A stretch of DNA of 64,000 bases, taken from assembly GCA_029204225.1 (NCBI GenBank), contig CM055101.1, positions 34,725,683 through 34,789,682 of the forward strand, in the 5' to 3' direction. Shown here one piece after another: positions 19,705 to 33,570 of the stretch. Origin of the DNA: Diphasiastrum complanatum (Eukaryota; Streptophyta; Lycopodiopsida; Lycopodiales; Lycopodiaceae). A program made the position numbers and the translations under genes. Each line of letters begins with the position of its first letter. The stretch's first letter is position 1. The notes under the pieces are model-generated. The model had not been told where the DNA came from and ran no database searches. It was given only the letters and a program-made list of their open reading frames with translations.

Positions 19705-20215
19705 ATCTTGAGTGAACAATTTCTATATATATGGAATTTCTTGAGTGAACAATTCTATATATATGGAATTTTTTGTGAGTGATGGTATTGTTTTCCTTGA
19801 TCTTGCTAAAGTTTTGGATGGAGTCACATTGGTGCCCAGTCTTGCTCAATACCAATGTGCTCTTCCTAAACTCTTGTAATCTTCATGACTCTCTCCTTGT
19901 GATAATGTTTCTCTAATAGATACAATCTCTGCAACCATAACTTCAATGGAGGACTCTAGATTTCACACCATTCCTATGTGCCACCTTTTAAAGGGGTGAC
20001 TTGCAAGACTTGGGATGTCGTGTTGAGCAATCTATATCCATAAATGTTCTAAACTCTTGTATTCTTTAGGACCTCTCTCCTTGAGATAATGCTTCAATGT
20101 TTCTAGCCATGACTTCTATGGAGGATTCTAGACTTCACACCCACCGTGTTCACCTTGGTAAACATGCATATTTCTATGTCCTATGTTTGAAAGGGGTGAT
20201 TTGCAACACTTAAAA
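19705..20215. repeat. Two small direct duplications
   Basis: At about 19707-19775 a phrase GAGTGAACAATT-CTATATATATGGAATTT occurs twice in tandem. At about 19860-20010 and 20045-20205 a roughly 180-bp unit recurs, sharing CTAAACTCTTGTA, TAATGTTTCT or a near copy, ATGGAGGA and TCTAGACTTCACACC or near copies. Both are diverged. No coding content seen. Confidence 0.55.
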
Positions 20216-20899
20216 TTTCAACCTCTTTCCATGAGATGTGTTGTAGTTTTTTGTTACATCTTGTTTGTATTTGAGTAGGCTTCTCTAGCTCCATGATTGT
20301 CATTGGTTGGTGTAAGCCACTACATCATCCTCATCCTCCACCAACAACCTTCTTTTTTCATGGAATTCATAGTTTGTTATCTTTGTGGTAGGGCAAGTAT
20401 CATCCTTGAAATGAATCTACCAAGGACAATGCTTGACCTCCCACTCACTCAACCTCTCTTTCCTTCGAACATTTGCCTTTGAAAAATATGTACTCACTTC
20501 AATCTTGATTGGCACTTAATTTCACATGTGAACGAATGACATCTTGTGTGCAATTTCTTTTGCTTGCAAGTTGAACAAAAACCTCCAAGGATCAATAAAA
20601 CAAGATAAAGTGATTGTAGTCTACATGTGTAGTAATAAACATCAGATAAGTACACCAAATAATCACCTCCATTATAGTGATTTGCCTCAATAGTCAAAAT
20701 AGGTTCCATAAGTGATGTAAGGCCATGGAACAACTCATCTCTATATCTCAACTTGATTGGAATAAAATACTTCTTAGCTATGGATAAGATTGAAAAAGTC
20801 AAGCCTATACCAATTGATCTTAGTCAATCACCCAAATGATTTGTATGTAGTCAAATGATGTTGAAACACCCAAATATGTTTTTCTTAAGCATGTAGTAC
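20216..20899. other. Non-coding sequence, nothing recognised
   Basis: A minus-strand frame of 102 codons at 20494-20802 has no recognisable motif and no supporting context; I do not call it a gene. Confidence 0.35.
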
Positions 20900-21990
20900 T
20901 AGAATGTGTGACATTAGGGGCATGATTGGTTTGCCCCTTATGGTTGTCCCATTGGCATGTCATTTAATGTTGCTCCCCCATAATTATTGTCCTTGATTAG
21001 AAGCATATTCAGGGGCATGATTATTACCTCTATCATATGCTTGCTATCTTCAACTTTCTAGATTTGATGGCGATTTTGATTGTGTTTACAACATGCCATT
21101 AAATATGCTTGCCTTAGGTCGATGTCTCTAATTTTATTTCAATGCCCCTAAATTTTCTTACATTGGTAAGGAAGGGCTTGTTTGTATGTCTTTGATTTCT
21201 CTCCTAGATATTTGAGGTTGTTGATGCCTATTATGTCTACTTCAAGGGCAAAAATGTGGTGCCCTTGAGTCTTACTTCATGAAGTTTAATTATGGCATCT
21301 TTTGATTGATGCCTTTAACACATGCCCATATTTTCCATTTGGGTTTGATTAATTCCTCTTTTAGATGCTTATTATTTCTACATGAGAGTCAAGTTTGAGC
21401 TTGTCATTAAATTTTGTTACATGGTTTAAATTATTTTCCTTGTCCCTAATCAATGTCTAGAAATCTCTAATTTGTTATGGCTGTCCAAGATACTTGAAGT
21501 AACATGCTTATGATTTTTAATGTCTCTTTTTTCTATATCAATGGCAAGTTTGTGCCTGCCCCTAAGTTGAGCTAAATGGGCCTAACTATTTCACACCCTT
21601 GATTCATGTCTTATGTGTTACATGAATGACAAAAGTATGCAACGTGCCCTAAATTTTGCTACATGGATATAACTGTTTATGTCCTCGAATGAGGCCTATG
21701 ATGTCTACATCAAGGGCAAACACAATGTTTGACCCTTAACTGTGTTACGTAGGTTTTATCTTTTTCCTTAGATTGATCTCTAATGTAGAAATTAGGGGCA
21801 AGGTTGTTCTGCCCTTAAATTCTGCCACATGGGCCTAGGGGTGTTTGCCCTTGAATGTTGCTATATGGATCTAATTAGTTCATGCTCTTGATTTTGTTTG
21901 CCTCTTTATTTACACTTCTTATATTATGTTTGTTTCATATAGTAAGTGGTATATCTACCTCAATTGATGTAACTATTTAATGTCTTGAAA
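20900..21990. repeat. Degenerate long tandem-like array
   Basis: Phrases such as TGCCCTTAA, GCTACATGGGCCTAA, CATGCCCTTGATT and CTATGATGTCTACATCAAGG recur in a similar order, roughly every 100-140 bases, with heavy divergence. This suggests an old tandem repeat or satellite-like block. No frame is open. Confidence 0.5.
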
Positions 21991-23335
21991 TGTATCTTAC
22001 TATGACTTATGTGTTTGATGTTGAGTTTAAGAAAATATTTAATGGCAACTCATGTGCCTAGGTTAGAAGCATGTGGCTTGCATTTTGCCCCCTAATTGAT
22101 TTTTCTCCTTTCCTTTTCTTTTAGTTTTTTTTTGTCAATGCTAGTTTATGTGAATAATCTTATGCAAATTAGTCAAATTGTGTATCATTTTTCTTGTAAA
22201 TTTTCTTGCAATGAGTTAACACAAGCATATCAAATAAGACTATTGTTTTAAGAATTATCAAAATTTTGATCTATCCATATTAATATGATCAATCTAGTCA
22301 ATTGATGAATCACTGTGAACCAAACTAAAACAAAAGATCAACCGTGTTTTGAATATGTCTTAACAAAATCAATAGCTTCATATTGTTTTTCCAGTAATGA
22401 GCCTGATCAAGCGGAATGGTCATGCCATACATCTATTTAGGTACCTTTTCTTTGATATTGACATTTTGCAAGAGACCATTTCTAAAATTTAAAAGTGACA
22501 TTTTTCTCTCTCTTTATTTATAGTAGTCCCATTTGCAATGCACTTATTCTCCCAACTAAGAAAATTAACATCATCTTGCTCCATCATTATACCATTGTTG
22601 TTGCTTTTAAGTGACATATGGAAACATGTATGAATGTGTACACATATGTTGATATTGGTTCAAATGAACACGTACACCTATATACTAATTCAAATCATAA
22701 AAATTCACAAGTTTGTGAAACTCATTTACAACATGAGATCGTGAAAAGCATGCAGTTTTATGTGAAAAATACAAAATTTTAGCTGGATTAAACCTTGGTA
22801 AATATGTACTTAGGTGAATCCCACACATGTGGAGGTTGTTCCCACGTGTGAAGGATAGGCCTATTTTCAAGAGGTCCTTTTTTCATCATTAGATTAGACC
22901 TTTGTCAAGATTTTATGTGTAGGAAGTATGCTACGATTGGACCAAAATTTGTAGAGGTAAAGTAGCAAGATAGGACATGATGAGAGGTGGCTCACACATC
23001 TCAAATTTCACTTAGAACATCAACCATTATGTATATGCCCTTCGGATCTCATAAATTAGTGTAATGAAAAATCGGAGAGTGTTGACATTTTTGAGATTTC
23101 TAGCTTCAAGCTTGTGTAAATTGTTCTTTTGCATGCATATCTTTAACTACAATGCATTGATTACCATTTGTGGTCTATTCTCAGTCCTTAGTCTGTATAA
23201 TAGATTGTGGTTCACAGGTGTGAATCCTCTTTGATCAATTTAAACTTTGTTTATATTGCTCTTGAAATGAATATACTAATGCAACCAATCACTCTTGTGG
23301 AGTGAATGAATCCATTTTCTAAACTTCATAACACG
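21991..23335 (+). other. Non-coding sequence ending in an LTR-like segment
   Basis: The last part (about 22700-23335) looks like a copia LTR end: AACCAATCACTCTTGTGGA near 23285 matches the LTR end at about 28545, and it holds CACACATGTG at 22822, like other LTRs here. The primer site expected after it is not recognisable, and no LTR start is clear. Confidence 0.4.
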
Positions 23336-23454
23336 TGGAAGTCTACTGGAGTAAAGGGGAAGTCATTTTTTTTATTTGGTCCCAAATTAGCATATTTAAA
23401 GATTTTGTGCTAGAAATTGTTAAATCTACAAGGATCTCAAATCTCTGAGTAGAT

Positions 23455-23900
23455 TTGGGTGATGGAGATTCTTCAAGTGGAAGGAAGGATAAGTCAAGAT
23501 TCAAGTGCTACTTTTGTGGCAAGAAGGTCCACTTTGCATCCAAATGCTTCAAGAGGAAATATGCACAAGAAAACCAAGCAAAATACAGCAAAGAAGAAGG
23601 TTACCATGAGAAGGAGTCTCTTCTGGTGTCTATTTTTCCATCAACAAGAATTAAAGGTTAGGAGGAACCTTGGTGGATAGATAGTGGGGCAAGCTCACAC
23701 ATGACAAGTCACAAAGAGTATTTCTCTCAAATCTTATCTTTTGTTGGGTCCAAAAAGCTTATTCATATAGAAAATGGTCTTGAATTCAAGATTGAGGGAG
23801 TAGGATCAGTTCCTATGTATCTTGGATCCACCAAGAAAGGCAATGTTGTATGTTCCTAACATTACAAGAAACCTAATTGGTGTTGGTGGACAAAGGCTTG
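23455..23900 (+). pseudogene. Copia Gag zinc knuckle and protease fragment
   Basis: The frame at 23455 encodes KDKSRFKCYFCGKKVHFASKC, a CX2CX4HX4C zinc knuckle of copia Gag. After a frame break, EEPWWIDSGASSHMTSHKEY (about 23665-23720) is the protease active site (DSGA). Then comes EFKIEGVGSVPMYLGS of the pre-integrase region and a stop near 23880. No integrase or RT follows, so the element is truncated. Confidence 0.8.
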
Positions 23901-26214
<2,314 letters not shown>

Positions 26215-26700
26215 TTGGTAAGAAGGAGAATAATCCAACACACATCTGAGGAGGTACTCATCGGTAATAAGCCTAGGATGGATGGGTTGCGAGTATTTGG
26301 ATGTCGAGTGTATGTTCATATACCAGAAAGTGAAAGAGCCAAATTGCAGATAAAGGCCTTGAAGTGCATCTTTATAGGATATGATGAACAAACTAAGGGA
26401 TATAGATGCTATGATCCAGTTGGACTACACATGCACATAAGTCGTGATGTATTGTTTGATGAGATCCATAGGTCTGAAGATGAAGAAAAGAATAGTGATG
26501 AGCTATCCAAGATTCTCAATGAGGATGAAGCAACTCCACCACTACAGGAAGATTATCGAGATGATGATGAGAGACGTGGTACTCTTCCTATTAAAGAGAC
26601 GAGATGGAGAGTAAGAAACAAATCTATTGGATCAGAAAAGACTGAGGAAGCAGGTGATAAAAGGAAGGAGCGGGACGCACCTTGGTGTCAAGAATTAGAT
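26215..26700 (+). pseudogene. Copia integrase C-terminal fragment
   Basis: Plus-strand frame GNKPRMDGLRVFGCRVYVHI, then KALKCIFIGYDEQTKGYRCY, then HISRDVLFDE, followed by the acidic linker. These are the copia integrase C-terminal blocks ('LRVFGC', 'FIGY...KGYR', 'SRDV.FdE'). The integrase core upstream and RT downstream are missing. It abuts, head-on, a minus-strand copia LTR. Confidence 0.85.
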
Positions 26701-26974
26701 ATGCAACATCAAGCATTCACCATAAGCAATCACCACAAGAAGACGAAAGAAGAACACGCACTATCACACTATCACTCTAACTCCTACAAAATGTGAAATG
26801 TACAAATAAACCATGAACCCTAATAGAGAGAGAAAACCTACGAGTAGACTAATAGACTAGCCTATGGCTAATGACAGCTGGTCACAACTGTCAACATTAA
26901 TGATAGGTGGTCACAACTGTCAACATTAATGTACATCGTAAACAGTAACAATGAAGTTTATCATTGATTTCTAA
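26701..26974 (-). repeat. 3' LTR end of a minus-strand copia element
   Basis: In minus orientation it starts TCTTAGAAATCAATGATAAAC after the purine tract CATTGAGGGAGAG. The same sequence, in the other orientation and starting TGTTAGAAATC, opens the LTR at 63901. It includes an internal duplication (GGTGGTCACAACTGTCAACA with a near copy about 30 bases earlier). The far boundary is uncertain. Confidence 0.75.
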
Positions 26975-27903
26975 GACTCTCCCTCAATGATAAAATTACA
27001 TTCTTCTATTCCTAATAGAGTATGAAACCTCTCAAATTTACATCTACCTAATGACTTAGTAAAAATATCTGTCATTTGATCTTCAGATTTACAAAAAACA
27101 AGGTCAATGGCTCCATCAAGAATTTTCTCTCGAATAAAATGGTAGTGTATTTCGATGTGCTTGGTTCGAGCATGTAAAACTGGATTTTTGGCAAGGTGAA
27201 TGCAACTTTGAGTATTGCAAGATATAGTAGTCGCATCCACCTGTGATTGACCTAAATCCACAAGCAATCTTTGTAACCTGTGGGGCTTGCTTCAATCCAT
27301 AAATGGCTTTGTTGAGCTTATAAACAAGATGCTCTCTCCCTGGCTCAACAAATCCTTGAGGTTGTACTAAGTACACCTCTTCATCCAGCACTCCATTAAG
27401 AAAAGTAGATTTAACATCCATTTGCTAGATCTTCCAACCATAGAAAGCAGAAATAGCAATGATAGAACGTATAGTCACCATCTTAGCTACGGGTGCAAAG
27501 GTTTTCTCAAAATCAATACCTTCTTGTTGCTCAAATCCTCTCGCAACCAATCGTGCTTTGTACTTGTTGAGTTGCCCATCTGCTCCATATTTGATCTTAT
27601 AAATCCATTTGCAAGTGATAGGTAGACCAAATTCCACGTCCTCTTTTTTTATATGGCTTCCATTTCTGTTTTCATAGCTGCACGCCACTCCTTGTACTCC
27701 TTTGCTTCATCAAAAGTTTTTGGTTCTTGAGCCTTGAGCACAGAGCCCATTAGGGCTAGATTCATCTCTAATCTTGCAGGAGGTTTTTGATTTCTACTTG
27801 ATCTTCTAAGCTCTCCATGCTCATTTGATTTGGAAGTATCTCCCTTATTAGCATCACTTGTTACTGACAAGTACCACTTAGGTACTCTCCTAGGAGTCTC
27901 ATT
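26975..27903 (-). pseudogene. Copia RT and RNase H, internally deleted
   Basis: Minus strand. From right: linker NETPRRVPKWYLSVTSDANK, RSSRNQKPPARLEMNLAL, then WIYKIKYGADGQLNKYKARL, DFEKTFAPVAKMVTIRSIIA, MDVKSTFLNGVLDEEVYLVQ and YKLNKAIYGLKQAPQ. At about 27280 the frame jumps directly to the RNase H tail (CNTQSCIHLAKNPVLHARTK, then HYHFIREKI, MTDIFTKSLGRCKF). The deletion removed YVDD and the start of RNase H. The right end is cut by a plus-strand LTR at 27904. Confidence 0.88.
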
Positions 27904-28605
27904 TGTGAAGAATTGCCAAAAATTGGCAAATTTAGCTTGATAAAAAAACCATGTAGTACAATGTAAATTTTGTACATAAGTGGATTCCACACATTTGAGG
28001 CCAAGATGCCACATGGCAGTCCACTCTAATGTAGATTAGGTCAAGTCCATAGGGTTGGTCATGTCATTTTGGTAGTGATTCCTAGTTTATAGGACCTAAA
28101 TCCTAGATTTAAGGTGAAAATTTGACCAACTAGCTATCTACCAAGCATGACTCTAGGAAATAGACTAGGGTTTTATTTTAGGTCAAGGAGAGTGAGTTAA
28201 CTTCCTTATTACATGTTGAAAATCCACCTAACTTCAGGAAGGAAGTCGAATTTGCTATGTATTCCCTCTCTCCATAGTGAGAATATAGAAAAATTTTGGA
28301 GCTCATTGGCAATCTCAAGCTAGTTCACTATGTACATTGAGTTTTTGTGATCCAAATGAAACCAAATCAATTTCTACTTGTTTCTCAGGTTGAAGGCCAT
28401 ACTACAGCCTGTAGTACACACGTGTGTGCTCGGATTTCAATGTTGATCAATGCTTTTTATTGTTAATGCTTGTTGTCTGTCAAATTGCCAATCTAGATCA
28501 ACTTTTTTGTGTCTAGTTTTCTGATAGATTGTTAAGGAAGCATCCAATCACTCTTGTGGATCTTTTGTAGATCCATTTATGGTCCTAAAGTACAGTACTT
28601 TCACA
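27904..28605 (+). repeat. Plus-strand copia LTR (about 702 bp)
   Basis: Begins TGTGAAGAATTGCCAAAAA inside the minus-strand copia linker region and ends AGTACTTTCACA, immediately before a TGGTATCAGAGCC primer site. Contains CACACGTGTG at 28417-28426. It is the 5' LTR of a plus-strand element whose leader follows. Confidence 0.85.
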
Positions 28606-28618
28606 TGGTATCAGAGCC
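28606..28618 (+). other. Primer-binding site (tRNA-Met 3' end)
   Basis: TGGTATCAGAGCC directly after the LTR end. Confidence 0.92.
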
Positions 28619-29572
28619 AAGTACAAGAGCATAAGCCATTGATCTAATGCGAATCCATTTTTAGCAAGTTTTGGTGCTAAAAACTAGTATTGAGAGGGCA
28701 AGCTAGAATCTTGATTTTGGTGAGGATATTTGATCCCAAACTTGGTAGGGGTCCAAATCCATACTGTCCACATGTGTGGGCACCTCTGAACCTGCATTTA
28801 AAGCATGGTATTCATTTGATCCAAAGAAATTCAATTTGTGAGCTTTTGATATGATTTTTGGTGAAAATCTTAGGATAAGCTACCAAGATTGAGTGCCATT
28901 GATTAGATTTGACATAGGGTCATGAAGTATAATTAATCTAGGCTGAAATCAGGTCCTCTAAACTTGTTTTACAGGTCTTGAAAGTACATCAAAAAGTGTG
29001 AGGGAGATTTAGTCATGTTATTGTCCAAAAATAGCCAAAATTGACAAGATTTGATTGTAAGTAGATTTCACATCATCTTATTTTCATTCCAACTTTGTGA
29101 GGGAGTGCTAGAACTGATATTATAAGTCCATTTGTTGGATTAGAAATCTAATTTGAGTGAAAAACTACAAGAGAGAGACCTTAGTGAGTTTCTAGAGACA
29201 ATCAAATTCATTTCTTGGCAAGATTTGTTTGAAAGTAGTTTTCACTTCATCTTATCTTCATTCCAGCTTTGTGACTGAAGTGAGCATTGGTGATGATGTG
29301 AAAAGTGCGTCACTCTTACGAACAGCCTTAGGATTAGATTTAAAAGTGTGCCTTTGCTTTTAGGGCACCTTTGGCATTCTGTAATATAGTGTCCACTTTT
29401 CGCCTGTCACCATAGCGTGTGTAAAAACGCAGTGTTGCGATTCTTTCGCCTTTTCTTCGTCTATGCGAATTTGCATGTAAATATGCAGACTCTGTGACAA
29501 CGTTAGTAAATATGCAGCATGAATGGAGGCAGATTAAAATGGGATTTAGGAGAGTAGAGGGAATAAATCCAA
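28619..29572 (+). other. Copia leader sequence and undetermined DNA
   Basis: Non-coding leader with an internal near-duplication: GATTTCACATCATCTTATTTTC at about 29066 and TTTTCACTTCATCTTATC at about 29239 share flanks of roughly 80 bp. From about 29290 a different, CpG-containing stretch intervenes before the next LTR piece. No ORF recognised. Confidence 0.5.
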
Positions 29573-30098
29573 CACTATTTTATAGGGAAGATTCTTATTT
29601 TAGTGGAGACTAGCATTTGGATTCTAGCTAGTAGGATAAGTCAACTTTGATCTATGAGCATATCTTGCTCCTATTGGTGGATCTACATGATGTGGCACTC
29701 TCCACATGTGTGAAGACCTGGATCAATATATAGGTCATTCTTGTACTTGATCTATAAAGAGATCACCAATTCTAATGAGAAGTTGATGAGACATTTTCAT
29801 TCTAGCAATTTGCTTGAGATTGACACATTAGAATTGTGATTTTATGCTTGGAATGCTATAATAAGTTATTTTACTTTGCTCTCTGATCACATTTTGTACA
29901 GTGACTGTTTTACACATGTGTGAGGCCACCCTTGATAGATTTGTGGTTACATCCATTGATCTTGCTAAATAGTTAGTGATTTGCTTCTAGATCAAGATCT
30001 AGTCAATAGAACTTGATGAATCCTTTGATTTGGCAATCAATACCTCTTGTAAATTGATTAGTACACTCAATCATTGTCCTAAATTCAAAAACTTCACA
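29573..30098 (+). repeat. Partial plus-strand copia LTR
   Basis: Ends AAAAACTTCACA next to a primer site. Its first about 42 bases (TATTTTATAGGGAAGATTC to GTGGAGACTAGCA) match in inverted orientation 33571-33612, the broken end of another LTR piece. Together the two pieces appear to make up one LTR family. Confidence 0.7.
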
Positions 30099-30111
30099 TG
30101 GTATCAGAGCT
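30099..30111 (+). other. Primer-binding site (tRNA-Met 3' end)
   Basis: TGGTATCAGAGCT immediately after the LTR end. Confidence 0.92.
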
Positions 30112-32060
30112 TGGTACAACAGGAATAAATTGATCCATTAAACATTTGAAAATCATTGTCAAATTGTTGATTTTGATCTAATCTTGTGTGGGCAAGCTCT
30201 AAGAGAGTGGTAGCTTCATTTGTTTTGGTCCAAATCAATTTGTGGGCTGAAGGTGTATTTTCCACACGTGTGAGGCCATACAACAGCTGTCAAAACAAGT
30301 TCCATACTTGTTTTTGGTCCAAAATCTTGCATACTAGTCCAAAATTCATGCTTTTTGGTGCATTGTCTAGATCTAGGTTCAATCTATCAAATGCTAATGA
30401 TCAAATAGAGGTTTGTATCCTTTAAGCATTTCATTTAAAGCATTAGATCAGATCATTAATGCTGATTTGTTCAGATCTTAAGAGTGTGAAGTGATATCAA
30501 GCAAAAAGTGCTAGAATCAATATTTGAGAGTGTGTTTTGCTAGGAATTTTGAGTGGATCTATTACACCATCATCCAAGCTTGGGCTAGGTTGATTGGGCC
30601 GAGATTAGAAGCTTCTTAGTGAGCTAGAAATCTATCTTAGATCATTCATTTTCAAGAGATCTTTGTGCATCTCATGGACAAATCATTGAATATGTCATCC
30701 ATGGGCGAATTCTTCTTAGAATCTTGTGAGCATCCACAAATTATTCCATAGGGAAAGTGAGGATGGAATCACTATTTGTGATCCATGACTTCTATTATAT
30801 TGTTCTTGGAGTTGAGGAAGAACCTCAAGGAGCTCAAGAACAATTGAAATACAAGAAGAAGGCTAGATTGCTTTGAGGTGTAGAATCCTACCCTCCTCAG
30901 CCACAAGTACATTATGTAACTTGTCAATGGTTGGAAGTTGGTCTTGGATGGCAAATGTTTGAACAAGATTGGTGAACTCATCACCAAGTCCATTCAATAT
31001 GACTTGTACTAGTTCTTGATCTTGGATTTTGTCTCCAATTGAGCCCAATTCTTTGTTTAAAGATTTGATTCTTAGGACATATTCTTGTCCACTTTCTCCA
31101 TTTCCCTTCATGCTTTGGAGTACTTGATTCCTTAGCATGAGTACTCTAGAGGTGTTGTTGGATTCGTATATGTTCTTTAGTGAATCCCAAGCCTCTTTGA
31201 ATGAGGCACAAGAAGCTACCTCTTTCAAGAGGTCATTGCTTACATTCATCTTCACGAAATGCAAGGATGGGGTCTATGTCACTACAAGGTGGTGATGAAA
31301 AAGCAAATTTCACATTCAAAGGCGAAAAGAATCCCAACCATTCAAGAAGCACCAAGGCAAGGAGGCCGAGGTCAATGATGGTGGATCTACCTCTAAAGGG
31401 AAGAAGAAGAACAAAGCCAAGCTAAAGAGTTTCTTTTGTGGAAAGAAATGACACTTTTCTTCCGAATGCTTTAAAACGAAGAATGCACAAGTGAATGAAG
31501 ATCAAGGCAACCTTGCATAAGAGGAGGAGGAAGAAGATGGTTTCAACACATCCTTGATGGTAGCATCAAATCCAACATCAAGAAAAGAGACATGGTGGAT
31601 TGATAGTGGGGCTAGTTCTCACATGTCATTCAACAAGCATTTTTTCTCTACTTTACTTTCTTATAATGATTCTAAGATATCTATCTACACTGCTAGTGGT
31701 CAAGAGTGTAAAATAGATGGTATTGGATCTATTCCATTATGATTAGGATAATATAAAAGGATAGATCTAGATAATGTCTTGTATGTTTCAACCATTACTA
31801 AAAATTTGCTTAGTGTTGGACAATTGATGGAAAATGGACTAGATGTACATTTCAAGAATGGAGTGTGTTCCATCTTGAAAAGTGATAAGTGCATAGCTAG
31901 TGGCATTAAGCAAGGAAGACTTTTTAAGTTGGATGCTAATGTGGCCATTGAAAGTGCGAACATGGTTAGGGAGGAGATGACACAAGTGGAGATATGGCAT
32001 AAAATATTAGGCCATCCTAATCTTCAAGCAATGGAATCTATGGTCTCCAAGGAGCCATAA
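30112..32060 (+). pseudogene. Copia leader, gag with internal inversion, protease and pre-integrase
   Basis: Leader 30112-30760. Gag N-terminus on + at about 30770-30875 (GVEEEPQGAQEQLKYKKKA). The Gag core is on the minus strand at 30876-31263 (HFVKMNVSNDLLKEVASCAS, EAWDSLKNIYESNNTSRVL, KELGSIGDKIQDQELVQVIL). The Gag tail is on + again (GSMSLQGGDEKANFTFKG), with a zinc knuckle near 31430-31475 (FFCGKK-HFSSEC), protease TWWIDSGASSHMSFNKHFF at 31590, and pre-integrase LLSVGQLMENGLDVHFKNG and IWHKILGHPNLQAMESM ending at 32060. Integrase core, RT and RNase H are absent. The Gag relates closely to that of the 51-54 kb element. Confidence 0.85.
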
Positions 32061-32771
32061 CCCAATGAGCACTTGTAAAATATTGTATCATGGAATAAAA
32101 TATACTTGGACCATGTAAATAAAATAATATAGAAGGCCCAAATTCTAAGTTGCTAAGTTTCAAGTTATTAGTCAAAGTCAAATTGGTGGTAGGTAGAATT
32201 TGCTTCTTTGTGCACCCTAGATTTAGTCAGTGTTTTCTCTAAAGGGCTAGGATTTCAATTCTTGCCTCAATGAAATAGCCAATAGAAGCACAGGGGCAAG
32301 GGCCTCCCCAAGAATGAAAAGGCACCTCTTGTACTCCATTTTCATGCTTAATAGAAGGAGGAGACTCTACCATTTTTGCTCACTCAAGCATCCTCATGTG
32401 CTATGCTATCATATCTAATGCTTTGTGAATGTTGCTATTTTTTATGGTTTTGCTACTTTCATTGTTTAGTATTTTTGAATGCTTCTACATTAGAGTAATG
32501 GCAATTATAGCATATGAGTAACCTCCCTCTAACTCTCTCTCCTTGTTCTCTTGCCCTACTCCATGGATTGTGATGTGGTTAAGTGCTAGATTGAAGGGAT
32601 AGTGCTAAGGTTAGAGTAGGAAAGCAACTAATCCACAACTAGATTCAGTTAAAGAACTATCCTTGTAGTGGGTTTCTTTCCTTGCCTAACCTCAAACCAA
32701 GATCTAGTCAATCTAGCATCAAAGAGACGAAGTTAGTTGTCACGTGTAGATTCGTTCCCATGAGAGCGATA
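32061..32771. other. Non-coding sequence, nothing recognised
   Basis: Possibly LTR-like (it has GTACTCCATTTTCATGC and TAATAGAAGGAGGAG phrases) but no boundary or paired copy was found. Confidence 0.3.
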
Positions 32772-33463
32772 GTATAGTTTAGATTTCAGCATGAATGGAA
32801 GATTCACATCTAACTTAACATCCATTAACTCTATCCATTAACACTACATCCACTAACACTAGATCCACAATAAATATAGCTTACTCTTCTCTCTCTCTCG
32901 CTTTTTCCCTCATAAAAAGTATAATAACATACAATCCCAATAACAATAAGATCCAACAGTTAGCAAATCACAAATAAACATGAGAGATGGAGGAAAAGTG
33001 ATAGAGAGCAAGGACATTCATCAATCCATTTCACAAGAGAACCAATCTGCTTTATTGAAATGAGAAAATGAACATGTGTAGGAACTCGAGTTGGTCCCTT
33101 TTTATAGTAGAGAAGAGGACCCTGGCCTCTGAATCTTATTGGTCCATTTCTGTCTCCCTAATTATTCAAATTCAAAAAAGAGTGAGAACCATCCAATTTG
33201 GAGGGAAACCCAACTTTATTCACTAACTTGACATTTAGGCCCTGCGACACTAAAAGTCTCGCAAAAAGGCCTAAAGTCCTTTTATTGACTTGTAACTAAT
33301 CAAATCTATGTGATCATCGGATTGGACTTACACATGCAAGGTGCCAAATCCCTCTCACTTATAAACTAGGGTTAGGGTTGCCTTGGGATCCGCAAACCTC
33401 CAACAGTATCCCTCACCAAAACTAGTGGCGGTCCCACAACACTTGCGAGATGCAGTTATGGAG
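32772..33463 (-). repeat. Inverted copy of the 38.9-kb LTR with its polypurine tract
   Basis: On the minus strand this reads ATAACTGCATCTCGCAAG, GTGGGACCGCCAC, a purine-rich tract, then LTR start TGTTGGAGGTTTGCGGATCC at 33413. It continues to about 32772 (AACTATACTATCG). It matches 38826-39515 base for base over long runs. At 33463 it joins, in the opposite orientation, sequence that in the 38-kb copy lies just upstream of this segment. Confidence 0.85.
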
Positions 33464-33515
33464 AAGGTGCAATACTATTTAATAAAGATTCGTCGTAAAG
33501 CCAATCGTTTATAAG
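33456..33515 (+). repeat. Internal end of the 34.6-39.5 kb element family, opposite orientation
   Basis: TTATGGAGAAGGTGCAATAC, then TTTAATAAAGATTCGTCG and TAAAGCCAAT, match 38763-38815 in direct orientation. It is fused to the inverted LTR block on its left through the shared letters TTAT. Confidence 0.75.
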
Positions 33516-33570
33516 AGATTTGCAAAGTTCTTTTGAAAAGCAAAGACATAAAATGTAATGAATTTGGCAT

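Noticed and set aside
20494-20802. 102-codon minus-strand frame
   Set aside because: No motif, no start or splice context and lies in AT-rich non-coding DNA; kept as undetermined.
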